Of a stretch of DNA of 64,000 nt, positions 16,472 to 24,389 are shown in pieces. This DNA is from Acidobacteriota bacterium. GTDB taxonomy: Bacteria > Acidobacteriota > Blastocatellia > UBA7656. Positions within the stretch are counted from its first letter, which is position 1; the number at the start of each line of letters is the position of its first letter. Position numbers and translations under genes: made by a program. Below the pieces are notes generated by a model. It was not told the DNA's origin. It did no database searches and saw only the letters and a program-made list of their open reading frames with translations. The stretch lies in NCBI GenBank assembly GCA_016201275.1, contig JACQDB010000090.1:1-64000 (forward strand), in the 5' to 3' direction.

Positions 16472-17413
16472 ATGACAAAAGCGCTGCGCTTCGGCGTGCA
16501 AACGCCGCCGCAAAACACTTCGTGGCAAGAACTGCTCGACACCTGGAAATTGATTGAGGAAGCGGGCTATGACACGGCTTGGACCTTCGACCATTTCTTT
16601 CCGATTTTCGCCGACCCGTCGGGAAGTTGTTTTGAAGGTTGGACAATACTGACAGCCTTGGCTGCCGCCACTGGTCGCATTGAAGTCGGCGCGCTGGTCA
16701 CCGGCAACACTTATCGCCATCCGGCGGTGCTGGCCAATATGGGCGCAACCCTGGATCACACCTGCGGCGGACGTTTAATCATGGGCATAGGCGCGGCGTG
16801 GTTCGAGTTGGAACACAATGCCTACGGCATCCCTTTTCACACGGTCGGCGAACGCATACGCCGTCTGGATGAAGCCTGCGAAATCATCAAGCGTTTGTGG
16901 TCGCAACCACAGACGACCTTCGCTGGGCGCTACTACAAAATCACCGATGCTTATTGCGAACCCAAACCACTGCGGCAGCCGCGTCCGCCGTTGATGATTG
17001 GCGGCGCGGGTGAAAAACTGATGCTGCGCGTCGTCGCCAAACACGCCGACCAGTGGAACACTTTTGGTTCGCCCGAAGTTTTCAAACACAAGATTGCCCT
17101 GTTGCAAGAGCATTGCCAGGCCATCAATCGCAACGCCGACGAGATTGAAGTTTCGTGGTCTGGCACGGTGCATTTGACTGCTTCACAGGAAGAGAAAGAA
17201 GCGGTCATTTCCGGCGTCAGCACCGCGATGCACCTCTCTATGGAGGAGGCCGCGCAGCGCGTGATGGTCGGTGCAGTCGCCGAAGTCAGCGAGCGCCTGC
17301 AACAATACGTAGAGGCCGGGGTGACGCACTTCATCTTGAGCATGATGCCGCCCTTTCACCGTCCGACGATTCAGCAATTTGCCGAACAGGTGATGCCGCA
17401 ATTTCGCCGGTAA
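16472..17413 (+). CDS. Luciferase-like (LLM class) F420-dependent oxidoreductase
   Basis: These TIM-barrel enzymes oxidise or reduce small substrates with F420, sometimes FMN. The 313-residue protein has the N-terminal YDTAWTFDHFFPIF motif with the conserved His. The barrel blocks IEVGALVTGNTYRHPAVLA, GGRLIMGIGAAWFELEH and PRPPLMIGGAGEK, and the C-terminal VTHFILSMMPPF follow. Divergent placement against the F420 biosynthesis and reductase genes supports F420 use. The substrate is unknown. The start has an ideal GAGGAGG ribosome site. Confidence 0.92.
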   Translation: MTKALRFGVQTPPQNTSWQELLDTWKLIEEAGYDTAWTFDHFFPIFADPSGSCFEGWTILTALAAATGRIEVGALVTGNTYRHPAVLANMGATLDHTCGGRLIMGIGAAWFELEHNAYGIPFHTVGERIRRLDEACEIIKRLWSQPQTTFAGRYYKITDAYCEPKPLRQPRPPLMIGGAGEKLMLRVVAKHADQWNTFGSPEVFKHKIALLQEHCQAINRNADEIEVSWSGTVHLTASQEEKEAVISGVSTAMHLSMEEAAQRVMVGAVAEVSERLQQYVEAGVTHFILSMMPPFHRPTIQQFAEQVMPQFRR

Positions 17414-17446
17414 CGCCTTCGGCGCATCGCCGGTTGACTTTCCTTT

Positions 17447-17482
17447 GTGGCGGCGTTCTTGTGGTGAGAACGCCGCCGCCAC
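17447..17482 (+). terminator. Strong GC-rich hairpin after the LLM gene
   Basis: GTGGCGGCGTTCT pairs with AGAACGCCGCC, with extra GCC bulging before AC, about 35 bases past the stop. No T-run follows, so it is either a factor-dependent end or a structural repeat. Confidence 0.45.
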
Positions 17483-17547
17483 TTCCTGAGCTTCAGTTCA
17501 ACAGCAACACATCTCTATCCGCCTAGGGGATGCTGAGGAGCGATGCA

Positions 17548-17871
17548 ATGCAATGGATTTATCTGGTTCTGGCTATCGTGTTGGAAGTCTCCGGCACCAC
17601 CTGCATGAAACTTTCCACGGGTTTTACCAAAGCTCTGCCATCGGTCTTGATGTTCGTTTTCTATGCCGCAAGTTTCAGCCTCTTGACCTTGGCCTTGAAA
17701 AAAATAGATGTCAGTCTGGCTTATGCCGTGTGGTCAGGAATGGGCACGGCGCTGATTGCCACCATCGGCGTGTTGTGGTTCAACGAGCCGTTGACCGCCG
17801 TAAAACTGATTTCGCTGGCGTTGATTATCACTGGCGTCATCGGCCTGAACTTGAGCGGCGGCGCGCATTAA
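17548..17871 (+). CDS. Small multidrug resistance (SMR) family transporter
   Basis: The 107-residue protein has four hydrophobic helices and the SMR signature: WIYLVLAIVLEVSGTTCMKL with the essential Glu in helix 1, then KKIDVSLAYAVWSGMGTALI in helix 3. SMR proteins dimerise in the inner membrane and exchange protons for cationic drugs or guanidinium-like waste. The Met at 17548 is chosen because GAGGAGC lies just before it, while the upstream ATG at 17530 has none. A tandem repeat begins five bases past the stop. Substrate is undetermined. Confidence 0.92.
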   Translation: MQWIYLVLAIVLEVSGTTCMKLSTGFTKALPSVLMFVFYAASFSLLTLALKKIDVSLAYAVWSGMGTALIATIGVLWFNEPLTAVKLISLALIITGVIGLNLSGGAH

Positions 17872-17875
17872 AGCC

Positions 17876-17945
17876 AACGAAGTTTCGTCAATGAAGTTTC
17901 GTCAACGAAGTTTCGTCAACGAAGTTTCGTCAACGAAGTTTCGTC
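17876..17945. repeat. Tandem repeat: five copies of a 14-bp palindromic unit
   Basis: The unit AACGAAGTTTCGTC repeats five times without gaps (the second copy has one change, C to T). Each unit is itself an inverted repeat, ACGAA-GT-TTCGT. It begins right after the SMR stop. Confidence 0.9.
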
Positions 17946-17950
17946 GTCCG

Positions 17951-17996
17951 GCCTGTAGGCGAAAGTCTCTGACTTCGACCGCTTCCGCCTACAGGC
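17951..17996. repeat. Inverted repeat GCCTGTAGGCG
   Basis: GCCTGTAGGCG (17951-17961) pairs with CGCCTACAGGC (17986-17996). It is directly downstream of the 14-bp tandem array, which ends in similar TTTCGT sequence, so the two may form one composite structure. Confidence 0.75.
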
Positions 17997-18057
17997 GAGA
18001 CTACGAAATCCTTTCTTTTCTCACTCCGTTCAATCACTACTTAGCTCGACTTGGTAC

Positions 18058-18299
18058 ATTTTTCAGAGGCGAGCCAGTCTTGCTAATCCCACCGATGGCA
18101 GTCGGTGGATGGTTAAAGTCCAACCTACGAAACGCCGCGCAACATCTACCAATCCCGCCAACTGCCATTGGAGGGATTGAAAAAAGCTTGCTGGCTTGGT
18201 GTGTAGGTTGGATTTTAACCATCCCCAACTGCCGTTGGCGGGATTGAGGCGAATTGCTTAACCGCCTCGGCTCTGCGTTGCTGGATTTTTCAGAGGCGA
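18058..18299. repeat. Palindromic element between 15-bp direct repeats
   Basis: ATTTTTCAGAGGCGA occurs at 18058-18072 and again at 18285-18299. Between them, a left arm (18085-18126) and right arm (18203-18245) are near reverse complements over about 42 bases, sharing GGTTAAA/TTTAACC and CCAACCTAC/GTAGGTTGG. A third hairpin with the same AATCCC...GGGATT ends lies in the middle (18149-18179). The remaining 18300-18622 holds no gene I can support. Confidence 0.75.
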
Positions 18300-18622
18300 A
18301 ACAACCTGATTTCATTGGCTTTTTCAATCCCTGGAATGATTGAACCTCAGCTTGTTGCGGTTCGCGCCTGGTGCAAGCAACGCCTTTCGACTACTTGTGC
18401 AGGGGTCGCTCCATCATTCCGCAACCCATCCTTATTAGACCGCGCCGACCGCCCTTCGCGGCACAAGCTGACGGCGGCGCTATCGGCGGCGCTACTTCAC
18501 TTGCGGTGCCAGGGTTTTCTCTAACGATTTCGCAGAGTTCATCGGTAGTTACTGGGGCTTTTTTGAAAATGCACTGCCGGTTGGTTGAATGGCACATTTC
18601 TTTACCGCCCAGCTTTCGCCGC

Positions 18623-18651
18623 TTTCCATCAATTGAGCCTTTTCGTATAAT
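18623..18651 (+). promoter_or_regulatory. Sigma-70-like promoter of the FHA gene
   Basis: TTTCCA (18623-18628), a 17-base spacer and a perfect TATAAT (18646-18651) lie 36 bases upstream of the FHA start. The -10 is ideal and the -35 weak. Confidence 0.5.
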
Positions 18652-18686
18652 GTCGCCGAAGTCATCTTACAGGGAGCGAGCTAACC

Positions 18687-19697
18687 ATGATGCTAACTTG
18701 TCCGAATTGCGGCGCGGAGAACAAAGAAGGGTCGCCGTTTTGCCGTATGTGCGCGGCCTCTTTAGACAATGCCAATCTCAAAGGCGGCGCGGCCAATGCG
18801 TATTATCAATCGCCGCCGCTCGAAGTCTCGACGCAAATTTCCTGCCCGGCGTGCAAAACCTTGAATGATGCGGACTGGGCGTTTTGTCAGGAGTGCGGTT
18901 ATAAATTGTCGGCAGCCCGACCGCGAACCGAACCCGTGCAAACGCCAGCCTCGCCGCCGCCCTTTGCTCAAGAGACCGTCATCGTTGACGATATGAAGAC
19001 CGTTGCGGTCAACAAAATCACCACGCCGAATCCGGCTTCGACGATTGCCGAATCGCGGCCTGTGCAGGAAGCGTCGCCAGTTTCCTTCGAGCCAAGACCT
19101 GCGCCGCTGGCCAAGACCGTGGTACACGTTGCGCCCAAAGATTTGCCGCCGCCGCCAGCCGAACCTCCGGCGAAGCCGGTTGCGCCCCTGCCGCCGCCTG
19201 AATTAATTACCGCGCCCGATATACACGCCGCGCCGCTCGATTACGGCGCGACCATTATAGACACCGGCTCGCAACTCGCCTCACAATTACACGGCAATGA
19301 AATCGCCTGCCCCAAGTGCGCCCACAAAAGCGCCGCCGGTTCGCAGTTCTGCGCCAATTGCGGCGCGCCGGTTTCGGTCTCTGCCACCATCGTGATGTCT
19401 TCTATGCCTGCCACTCCCAAAGGTCGCCTGCATCTGGTGATGGAAGGCGGTCAGCCCGGCGAGGTGTACGATTTGAAAGACGAAACCGCCATCGGCAGAA
19501 CGCTGGGCGACATCGCGTTCCCGCACGATGGTTATATGTCCAGCCGTCACGCTCGCATTATGCGGCGCGGCGAGGACTTCGTGTTGGTGGATGAAGGCAG
19601 TCGCAACGGCACCTTTATACGCATTAAAAATGAAGTCAAATTGGAATCGGGCGATATGATTCTCATTGGCAAACAGCTCTTTCGATTTGAAAAGTAA
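18687..19697 (+). CDS. Zinc-ribbon and FHA-domain protein
   Basis: The 336-residue protein has three short zinc ribbons of the CxxC...CxxC type: about 5-24, 52-75 (CPACKTLND...CQECG) and 205-225 (CPKCAHKS...CANCG). They are separated by Pro/Ala/Thr-rich linkers. The C-terminus (about 245-336) is a forkhead-associated domain with the phospho-threonine-binding blocks AIGRT, SSRHARI and DEGSRNGTFI. FHA domains bind phospho-threonine, so it should read the output of a Ser/Thr kinase. The PP2C phosphatase gene next to it would reverse that mark. No signal peptide or membrane segment was seen. No kinase gene is in the window. Confidence 0.9.
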   Translation: MMLTCPNCGAENKEGSPFCRMCAASLDNANLKGGAANAYYQSPPLEVSTQISCPACKTLNDADWAFCQECGYKLSAARPRTEPVQTPASPPPFAQETVIVDDMKTVAVNKITTPNPASTIAESRPVQEASPVSFEPRPAPLAKTVVHVAPKDLPPPPAEPPAKPVAPLPPPELITAPDIHAAPLDYGATIIDTGSQLASQLHGNEIACPKCAHKSAAGSQFCANCGAPVSVSATIVMSSMPATPKGRLHLVMEGGQPGEVYDLKDETAIGRTLGDIAFPHDGYMSSRHARIMRRGEDFVLVDEGSRNGTFIRIKNEVKLESGDMILIGKQLFRFEK

Positions 19698-19778
19698 TGG
19701 CGCAGCAGGCCGCGCCGATTCTTGCGAAAGCGATGGGCGGGATGCCGCTTCGCCCTTCGCTTTCTCAGAGGACAATTC

Positions 19779-20999
19779 ATGAACGAGGTTTCCATTTCCC
19801 TGTTTGCAGATACCGACATAGGGATGCGCCGCGCCGTCAACGAAGATTCGGTGCTGATCGCCGATCTGGCCAACCGCAATCGCACCGAAGCGGACGAGAC
19901 GATTTCGCAAGCGCTGGGCGAACGCGGCTACCTGATGGTGGTATCGGATGGCATGGGCGGCGCGGCGGCGGGTGAAGTCGCCAGCGATTTCGCCGTCAAC
20001 ACGCTGCTGGAAATCCTCGCCAACTCTTCGCATGAAAAAGCCTTGTCCGAAGAATTGAAAGTCGCCGCCGAGCGCGCCAACGAGCGCATATGGAATTACG
20101 CCCAGGAGAATCCGGCGATGATGGGTATGGGCGCGACGCTGACCGCAGCGCTGGCTTGCGGCGCGACCTTGCACATCGCTCAGGTCGGCGATTCCCGCGC
20201 CTATTTGATACGCGATGGCAAGATTGAACAACTCACCCGCGACCAGTCGTTGGCGCAGGCGTTGGTAGATTCGGGCATGATTTCCGCCGACCAGGCGCAT
20301 TTAATTCCGCAAAATGTCATCATACAGGCGCTGGGAACGCAACCATCTCTGAATGTTGTGATGTCGGAAATCGAGCTTTGCCGCCACGACACGCTGGTGA
20401 TTTGCAGCGACGGCTTATCCAACAAAGTCAAACCGCAGGAGATGATCGAAGCGCTCAACGAGACAGCGGACTTGAAAGCCGCCGCCCGCTGGTTGATTGA
20501 CAAAGCCAACGAGCGCGGCGGCGAAGACAACATCACGCTCATCATTTCGCGTTTTGATGGCGACGGGTTGCAGGAAAAACCGCAAGGCCGACGCATCACC
20601 GGCAACTTCAATGCCTTTGACCAGAACATCTCTTACGAAGAAGCCGCCTTCATCGCCAGCAAGTATGTGCCAACTGCACCCGGCGAAGCGGAGAGCGCCG
20701 AGGACGAAGATGAAGCCAACAGTTTTCAAGTAACCGGCGTGTTGCGTATGCCGGTGAATTTGACGGACGAGGTGATAGCCGAAAGCGAAGCAACAACGGC
20801 AAGCGACAGCGCTGTGGCCGAGCGGGAATTATTCGAGAAACGTCCGGCCTTCAATGAACGCCGAACCTTGATGGTGATGTGGATCATTGCGGTGATTTCG
20901 TTATTGCTGTTGGGCATCGTCGGCTACTATATGTTGAAGCCGAAACCGCAGCCACCACCACAGGTAGAGCAACCGGCGGACGCCACCGCGAACGAATGA
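19779..20999 (+). CDS. PP2C-family Ser/Thr protein phosphatase with C-terminal membrane anchor
   Basis: The catalytic part (about 1-245) has the PP2C metal-binding motifs: DIGMRRAVNEDS, VVSDGMGGAAAGEVAS, MGATLTAAL-like MGMGATLTAA, and the late CSDGLSNKV and GGEDNITLI. It removes phosphate from Ser/Thr in proteins using two Mn or Mg ions. An acidic linker (about 275-360) leads to one membrane helix (about 372-392, MWIIAVISLLLLGIVGYYML) and a short Pro-rich tail. This is the Stp-like layout seen beside Ser/Thr kinases. Start 19779 follows GAGGA. The ATG at 19722 would add 19 residues outside the domain. Confidence 0.92.
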   Translation: MNEVSISLFADTDIGMRRAVNEDSVLIADLANRNRTEADETISQALGERGYLMVVSDGMGGAAAGEVASDFAVNTLLEILANSSHEKALSEELKVAAERANERIWNYAQENPAMMGMGATLTAALACGATLHIAQVGDSRAYLIRDGKIEQLTRDQSLAQALVDSGMISADQAHLIPQNVIIQALGTQPSLNVVMSEIELCRHDTLVICSDGLSNKVKPQEMIEALNETADLKAAARWLIDKANERGGEDNITLIISRFDGDGLQEKPQGRRITGNFNAFDQNISYEEAAFIASKYVPTAPGEAESAEDEDEANSFQVTGVLRMPVNLTDEVIAESEATTASDSAVAERELFEKRPAFNERRTLMVMWIIAVISLLLLGIVGYYMLKPKPQPPPQVEQPADATANE

Positions 21000-21207
21000 C
21001 AGCAAGTTCAGACGAGGAGCGCGCACTTTCCTGTCCACCTGAGGGCGAATATATGCGGACCGGGAAGCGCGCTCTCGCCAAGGATTTCTCCTTAACGTAA
21101 TGCCATTGGCCTGAAGGCAGGACGACGGAATCTTTGCCTGGTTCACCCGGTTGCACCACTCTCCTGCGTTCAGGGTTATTCAAACCGTTTGCAACGAAAG
21201 ATTTGCC

Positions 21208-22026
21208 ATGCCGAAAAAAATTCAACTGGTTATCTCGGATATTGACGGCACGCTGATTACTTCCAATCATGAAGTCACCGACGCGACCAAACAAGCGGCA
21301 GCGGCGTTGTATGCCGCAGGGGTTTGGTTGTCGCTTTCCAGTTCGCGTCCGCCGCGCAGCATCGTGCCGCTGGCCAGGGAGTTGAATCTGCGTTCGCCTT
21401 TTGCCTCCTTCAATGGCGCGCTCGTCACGACGCTGGATGGTGACATCAAACTCCGCAGCGTCATCGCGCCGGAAATTATCGCGCAACTGAAAACCATCGC
21501 CGACGATTATCAGCTTGGCGTCTGGCTCTACGATGAACTGGGCTGGTGGGCAGCCCAGCGCGATGCTTTTGTCGAACGCGAAGCGCACACTTCGGGGTTC
21601 GAGCCGGATTTGCAAGGCTACGCCGAGCGCTTGAAAGCCAGCGTCGTTAAACTCACCATCGTCGGCAATCCGGAATTCGTAGCGCAAGCCGAAAAGCGCG
21701 TCTTGACGGAATTGCGCGATCAAGTGTCGGCGTCGCGCTCCAAGCCGCGCTTTCTGGACGTGACGCCTTATGGTTTTCATAAAGGCTCTGTGGTCGAACA
21801 TCTGGCGCAAGTCTTTGGCGTAACGAAAGACGAGATTGCCGTCATCGGCGACGGGCCGAACGACATAGAGATGTTCAAAGAGGCTGGCACCAGCATCGCT
21901 ATGGGGCAAGGAGTGGACGAGGTTATCAACGCGGCTACGTTTATCACCAGTTCCAACGATGATGAAGGTTGGTCGCGGGGCATCGAAAAATATGTCTTGA
22001 AAGTCAGGCAAGGAAATGGCGCTTAG
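21208..22026 (+). CDS. HAD-superfamily Cof-type phosphatase
   Basis: These cytoplasmic phosphatases remove phosphate from sugar phosphates or cofactors. Motif I is ISDIDGTLI (nucleophile Asp near residue 10), motif II LSSSRPPRS, motif III Lys in the HKGSVVEHL stretch, and motif IV GDGPNDIEMFKEAG. The C2-type cap domain lies between. The length of 272 residues is normal. Start 21208 (MPKKIQLVIS) is used because the upstream extension to 21151 does not match the family. Its stop codon lies inside the left arm of a 130-base hairpin. The substrate is unknown. Confidence 0.9.
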   Translation: MPKKIQLVISDIDGTLITSNHEVTDATKQAAAALYAAGVWLSLSSSRPPRSIVPLARELNLRSPFASFNGALVTTLDGDIKLRSVIAPEIIAQLKTIADDYQLGVWLYDELGWWAAQRDAFVEREAHTSGFEPDLQGYAERLKASVVKLTIVGNPEFVAQAEKRVLTELRDQVSASRSKPRFLDVTPYGFHKGSVVEHLAQVFGVTKDEIAVIGDGPNDIEMFKEAGTSIAMGQGVDEVINAATFITSSNDDEGWSRGIEKYVLKVRQGNGA

Positions 22027-22153
22027 GATGGTGGATGAAATAAGACGCAGTTTTTGAGGTTCAGAGGTACGCCTTTAGGCGTGAGTTGACGCAGACGCTT
22101 CACGCCTAAAGGCATAACTCTGAACTTGCACTTGATTTCATCCACCATCCTTA
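22023..22153. repeat. Large hairpin element overlapping the HAD gene stop
   Basis: TTAGGATGGTGGATGAAAT (22023-22041) pairs with ATTTCATCCACCATCCTTA (22135-22153), 18 of 19 positions. A second stem lies inside: GTTCAGAGGTACGCCTTTAG opposite CTAAAGGCATAACTCTGAAC. The left arm contains the TAG stop of the phosphatase gene. Confidence 0.85.
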
Positions 22154-22280
22154 ATGCCGTGTTGAGGCCGTTGATTTGTGGCTTCACCGAGTGACCTGAA
22201 TTTTCGCGTTCGACGATTGCCGGAGCGCCAGTAAAGCGCGGTTTCAGGTTTGCCTTGTACATCAGTTTTGGGAGGAAGGA

Positions 22281-23066
22281 ATGCCGAATAGGATTTTGGA
22301 AAAAGACGGCGCGCAGATTCGCGTTTATCAGAACAGCGAAGAACTGGCTTTGAAAGCCGCTCGTCGCTTCGCCCGTCTCGCCGATCAATATGTCATCGGT
22401 TGTGGCCGCTTCACGGTGGCGCTGTCGGGTGGTTCTACGCCGAAGGCCATGTTTCAGCGGCTCGCGGAATCGCCTTTTGTCGAAACCGTGCCGTGGTCGT
22501 CCATCTATTTTTTCTGGGGCGATGAACGCTGTGTGCCGCCCGATCACGCCGACAGCAATTATCGTATGACCGCTGAAACGCTGCTCGCCAAAGTGCCGGT
22601 GCCTGCGGAAAATATTTTCCGCATCCCTGCCGAACTCGCCGACGCCCATCAAGCAGCGCAACAGTATGCCGACACTCTGCTCAATTTTTTCCTCAAGACC
22701 TTAGACCCCAAAACCACCGCGCCGTTATCGAACGTGCCGCGCTTCGATTTAATTTTTTTAGGCATGGGCGCGGACGGACATACGGCATCGTTGTTTCCAC
22801 ACAGCGCCGCTTTGCACAACGACACGGACATAGTCGTTGCCAACTACGTCGAAAAATTCAGCGCGCACCGCATCACCTTGACAGCGCGCACTCTCAACAA
22901 TGCGCGCCATGTGACGTTTTTAGTCGCCGGACAAGACAAGGCCGAATCCTTGCAACAGGTCTTGACCGGCGAGCGCCATATCGAAACCTATCCGGCGCAG
23001 ATGATTCAGCCAACCAAAGGCACCTTGTTATGGCTGACCGATGAAGCAGCGGCGAGTCTGCTTTGA
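22281..23066 (+). CDS. pgl: 6-phosphogluconolactonase
   Basis: This enzyme hydrolyses 6-phosphogluconolactone in the oxidative pentose-phosphate pathway. The 261-residue product has the DevB/Pgl family blocks: FTVALSGGSTPKAMFQRLAE, FFWGDERCVPPDHADSNYRM and the IFLGMGADGHTASLFPHSAA signature. A late VTFLVAGQDKAESLQQVL region completes the fold. GGGAGGAAGG just before the ATG supports the start. Glucose-6-phosphate dehydrogenase is not in the window. Confidence 0.95.
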   Translation: MPNRILEKDGAQIRVYQNSEELALKAARRFARLADQYVIGCGRFTVALSGGSTPKAMFQRLAESPFVETVPWSSIYFFWGDERCVPPDHADSNYRMTAETLLAKVPVPAENIFRIPAELADAHQAAQQYADTLLNFFLKTLDPKTTAPLSNVPRFDLIFLGMGADGHTASLFPHSAALHNDTDIVVANYVEKFSAHRITLTARTLNNARHVTFLVAGQDKAESLQQVLTGERHIETYPAQMIQPTKGTLLWLTDEAAASLL

Positions 23067-23105
23067 AGAACACGGCAACGCCTAAGGGGATAACATCTCA
23101 TTCAG

Positions 23106-23627
23106 ATGCAGGTAGCAATCATGTTAAAAAGACCAATGTTTATAGCCTTTTTTGCAATCATACTGGTCGCCGTCAGCAGCGCCTTGTCCACGCCTACAGC
23201 AGCAACGCAAAGCGCCCGAACGCTGGCGGGTGAATGGCTGGTGCGTTCGACGCCGCTCAATGGCGAGACCACTTCGCGGCTGGGCAACACTCTGGGCTTT
23301 CCCGACCGCGATATGTTTTTTCAGGAGAACGGCGCGATTCGCACAGGGCTGGTCAACCGCGAAGACGCTGGCACCGATGTCAAACCGCTCGGCGTGTGGC
23401 GCATCAACGGCAATCAATTCAGCGCGACCTTTCAATTATGGTGTCCGAATGCGGAAACTCCTTGTGGCTCGGTGGTGATGCGCGGCGAATTTCTCAGCGA
23501 CACTCAGATACGCGGCGTGATGACGGCCTTCTTCGATGTTGCCGATAGCACGCGAGAGACCGGCTACGACACTTGGCCGTTCAATTTCACCGGCGACCGC
23601 ATCGCTGCGGGAGGACAAAGCCAATGA
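23106..23627 (+). CDS. Secreted protein of unknown function, first of a related pair
   Basis: The 173-residue product has a signal peptide best read from the second Met at 23121 (MLKRPMFIAFFAIILVAVSS). The mature part contains GEWLVRSTPLNGE, a QENGAIRTGL strand and a CPNAETPCGSVVMRGEF block with two Cys. The same kind of block, CTTTTPCASLVMLG, occurs in the next gene, so the two look like diverged duplicates with a small beta-barrel, lipocalin-like plan. The stop overlaps the next start (ATGA), so they are co-translated. Confidence 0.8.
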   Translation: MQVAIMLKRPMFIAFFAIILVAVSSALSTPTAATQSARTLAGEWLVRSTPLNGETTSRLGNTLGFPDRDMFFQENGAIRTGLVNREDAGTDVKPLGVWRINGNQFSATFQLWCPNAETPCGSVVMRGEFLSDTQIRGVMTAFFDVADSTRETGYDTWPFNFTGDRIAAGGQSQ

Positions 23628-24097
23628 GCAAAGGTAAACGCCTACGACGCCTCGGCTGGCTCGGCTCGCTTGCCGTCTGTCTGAGTTTATTGGCCGCGCC
23701 GGTGTTCGGCGCAGGCAAAGCCTTTGACGGCAAGTGGCGCTTGACCATCACCATTCCGGTTGCGCCCAACAGCAGCGAAACGCGCAGCTTCACGGTTGAG
23801 GTCGAGGCCGCGCCGCGTGGCGAAAGTTTGCACGGGCGAATGACTATTACGGATGCTGAAACCCGCACCGTCGGCGGCGTCTGGCGACAGGTAGGCAAGC
23901 GCGTTTCGATTGCTTACGAATTGCCCTGCACGACCACCACGCCGTGCGCTTCGCTGGTGATGCTGGGCAAGATCAAAGGCGAAAATACGCGCATCAAAGG
24001 CGGCAATGTGGTCGTCATGTGGGACACTCCGAACCCCAACAACCACGCGCAGTACGACACCTCCGTAGGCAACTTCACAGCGACACGAGTCGAATGA
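23624..24097 (+). CDS. Secreted protein of unknown function, second of a related pair
   Basis: The 157-residue protein has a signal peptide (about 1-30, basic start SKGKRLRR then SLAVCLSLLAAPVFG) and a small beta-rich mature region: FDGKWRLTITIPVAP, LHGRMTITDAETRTVGGVW, and a two-Cys segment CTTTTPCASLVMLG. The layout of extract-and-compare strands matches the preceding gene. Function is not known. A ligand-binding or lipocalin-like role is only a guess from the strand pattern. The start is fixed by the four-base overlap with the preceding stop. Confidence 0.8.
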   Translation: MSKGKRLRRLGWLGSLAVCLSLLAAPVFGAGKAFDGKWRLTITIPVAPNSSETRSFTVEVEAAPRGESLHGRMTITDAETRTVGGVWRQVGKRVSIAYELPCTTTTPCASLVMLGKIKGENTRIKGGNVVVMWDTPNPNNHAQYDTSVGNFTATRVE

Positions 24098-24142
24098 AAC
24101 CGCCTACAGTTTGTCGTCATCCAGCCTGAAACCTTAGAAAAG

Positions 24143-24228
24143 CTTTTTCACCGCAGAGGACACAGAGGACACAGAGGACACGCAGAGGATATGACAATAT
24201 TCCTCTGCGTGTCCTCTGCGGTGAAAAG
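24143..24228. repeat. Hairpin repeat of the CACCGCAGAGGACAC type
   Basis: CTTTTTCACCGCAGAGGACA (24143-24162) pairs with TGTCCTCTGCGGTGAAAAG (about 24210-24228), with an inner CGCAGAGGA/TCCTCTGCG stem and a short direct repeat ACAGAGGAC. Similar sequences are scattered in many environmental genomes. It fills much of the 290-base gap before polA. Confidence 0.8.
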
Positions 24229-24389
24229 TTGATTGAGTAGTTTACCTGCAAAAACGCCCGTAAAATCAGGTTTTTTTGAAATCGGTTGACAAGGTAAAGA
24301 CGCCTCATGGCAAAAAGAATTTGCCGCCATTGCCGTTCTTCTTCAAATCAATTCACCCAAAGCGCTGTGGTTGGCTTCGTGAAATCGCT

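Noticed and set aside
17876-17945. Short repeats that might be a CRISPR array
   Set aside because: The 14-bp units are directly adjacent with no spacers, and no cas gene is in the window.
18371-18868. Open frame of 165 codons overlapping the FHA gene start
   Set aside because: It is out of frame with the zinc-ribbon gene and lacks motifs. The promoter and start of the FHA gene lie inside it.
19287-20300. Long minus-strand open frame (337 codons) opposite the FHA and PP2C genes
   Set aside because: It is a codon-bias shadow of two well-supported plus-strand genes and has no protein family or ribosome site.
20884-22011. Minus-strand open frame of 375 codons opposite the HAD gene
   Set aside because: Its Arg/His/Asp-rich product looks like an antisense translation, while the plus strand encodes a clear phosphatase.
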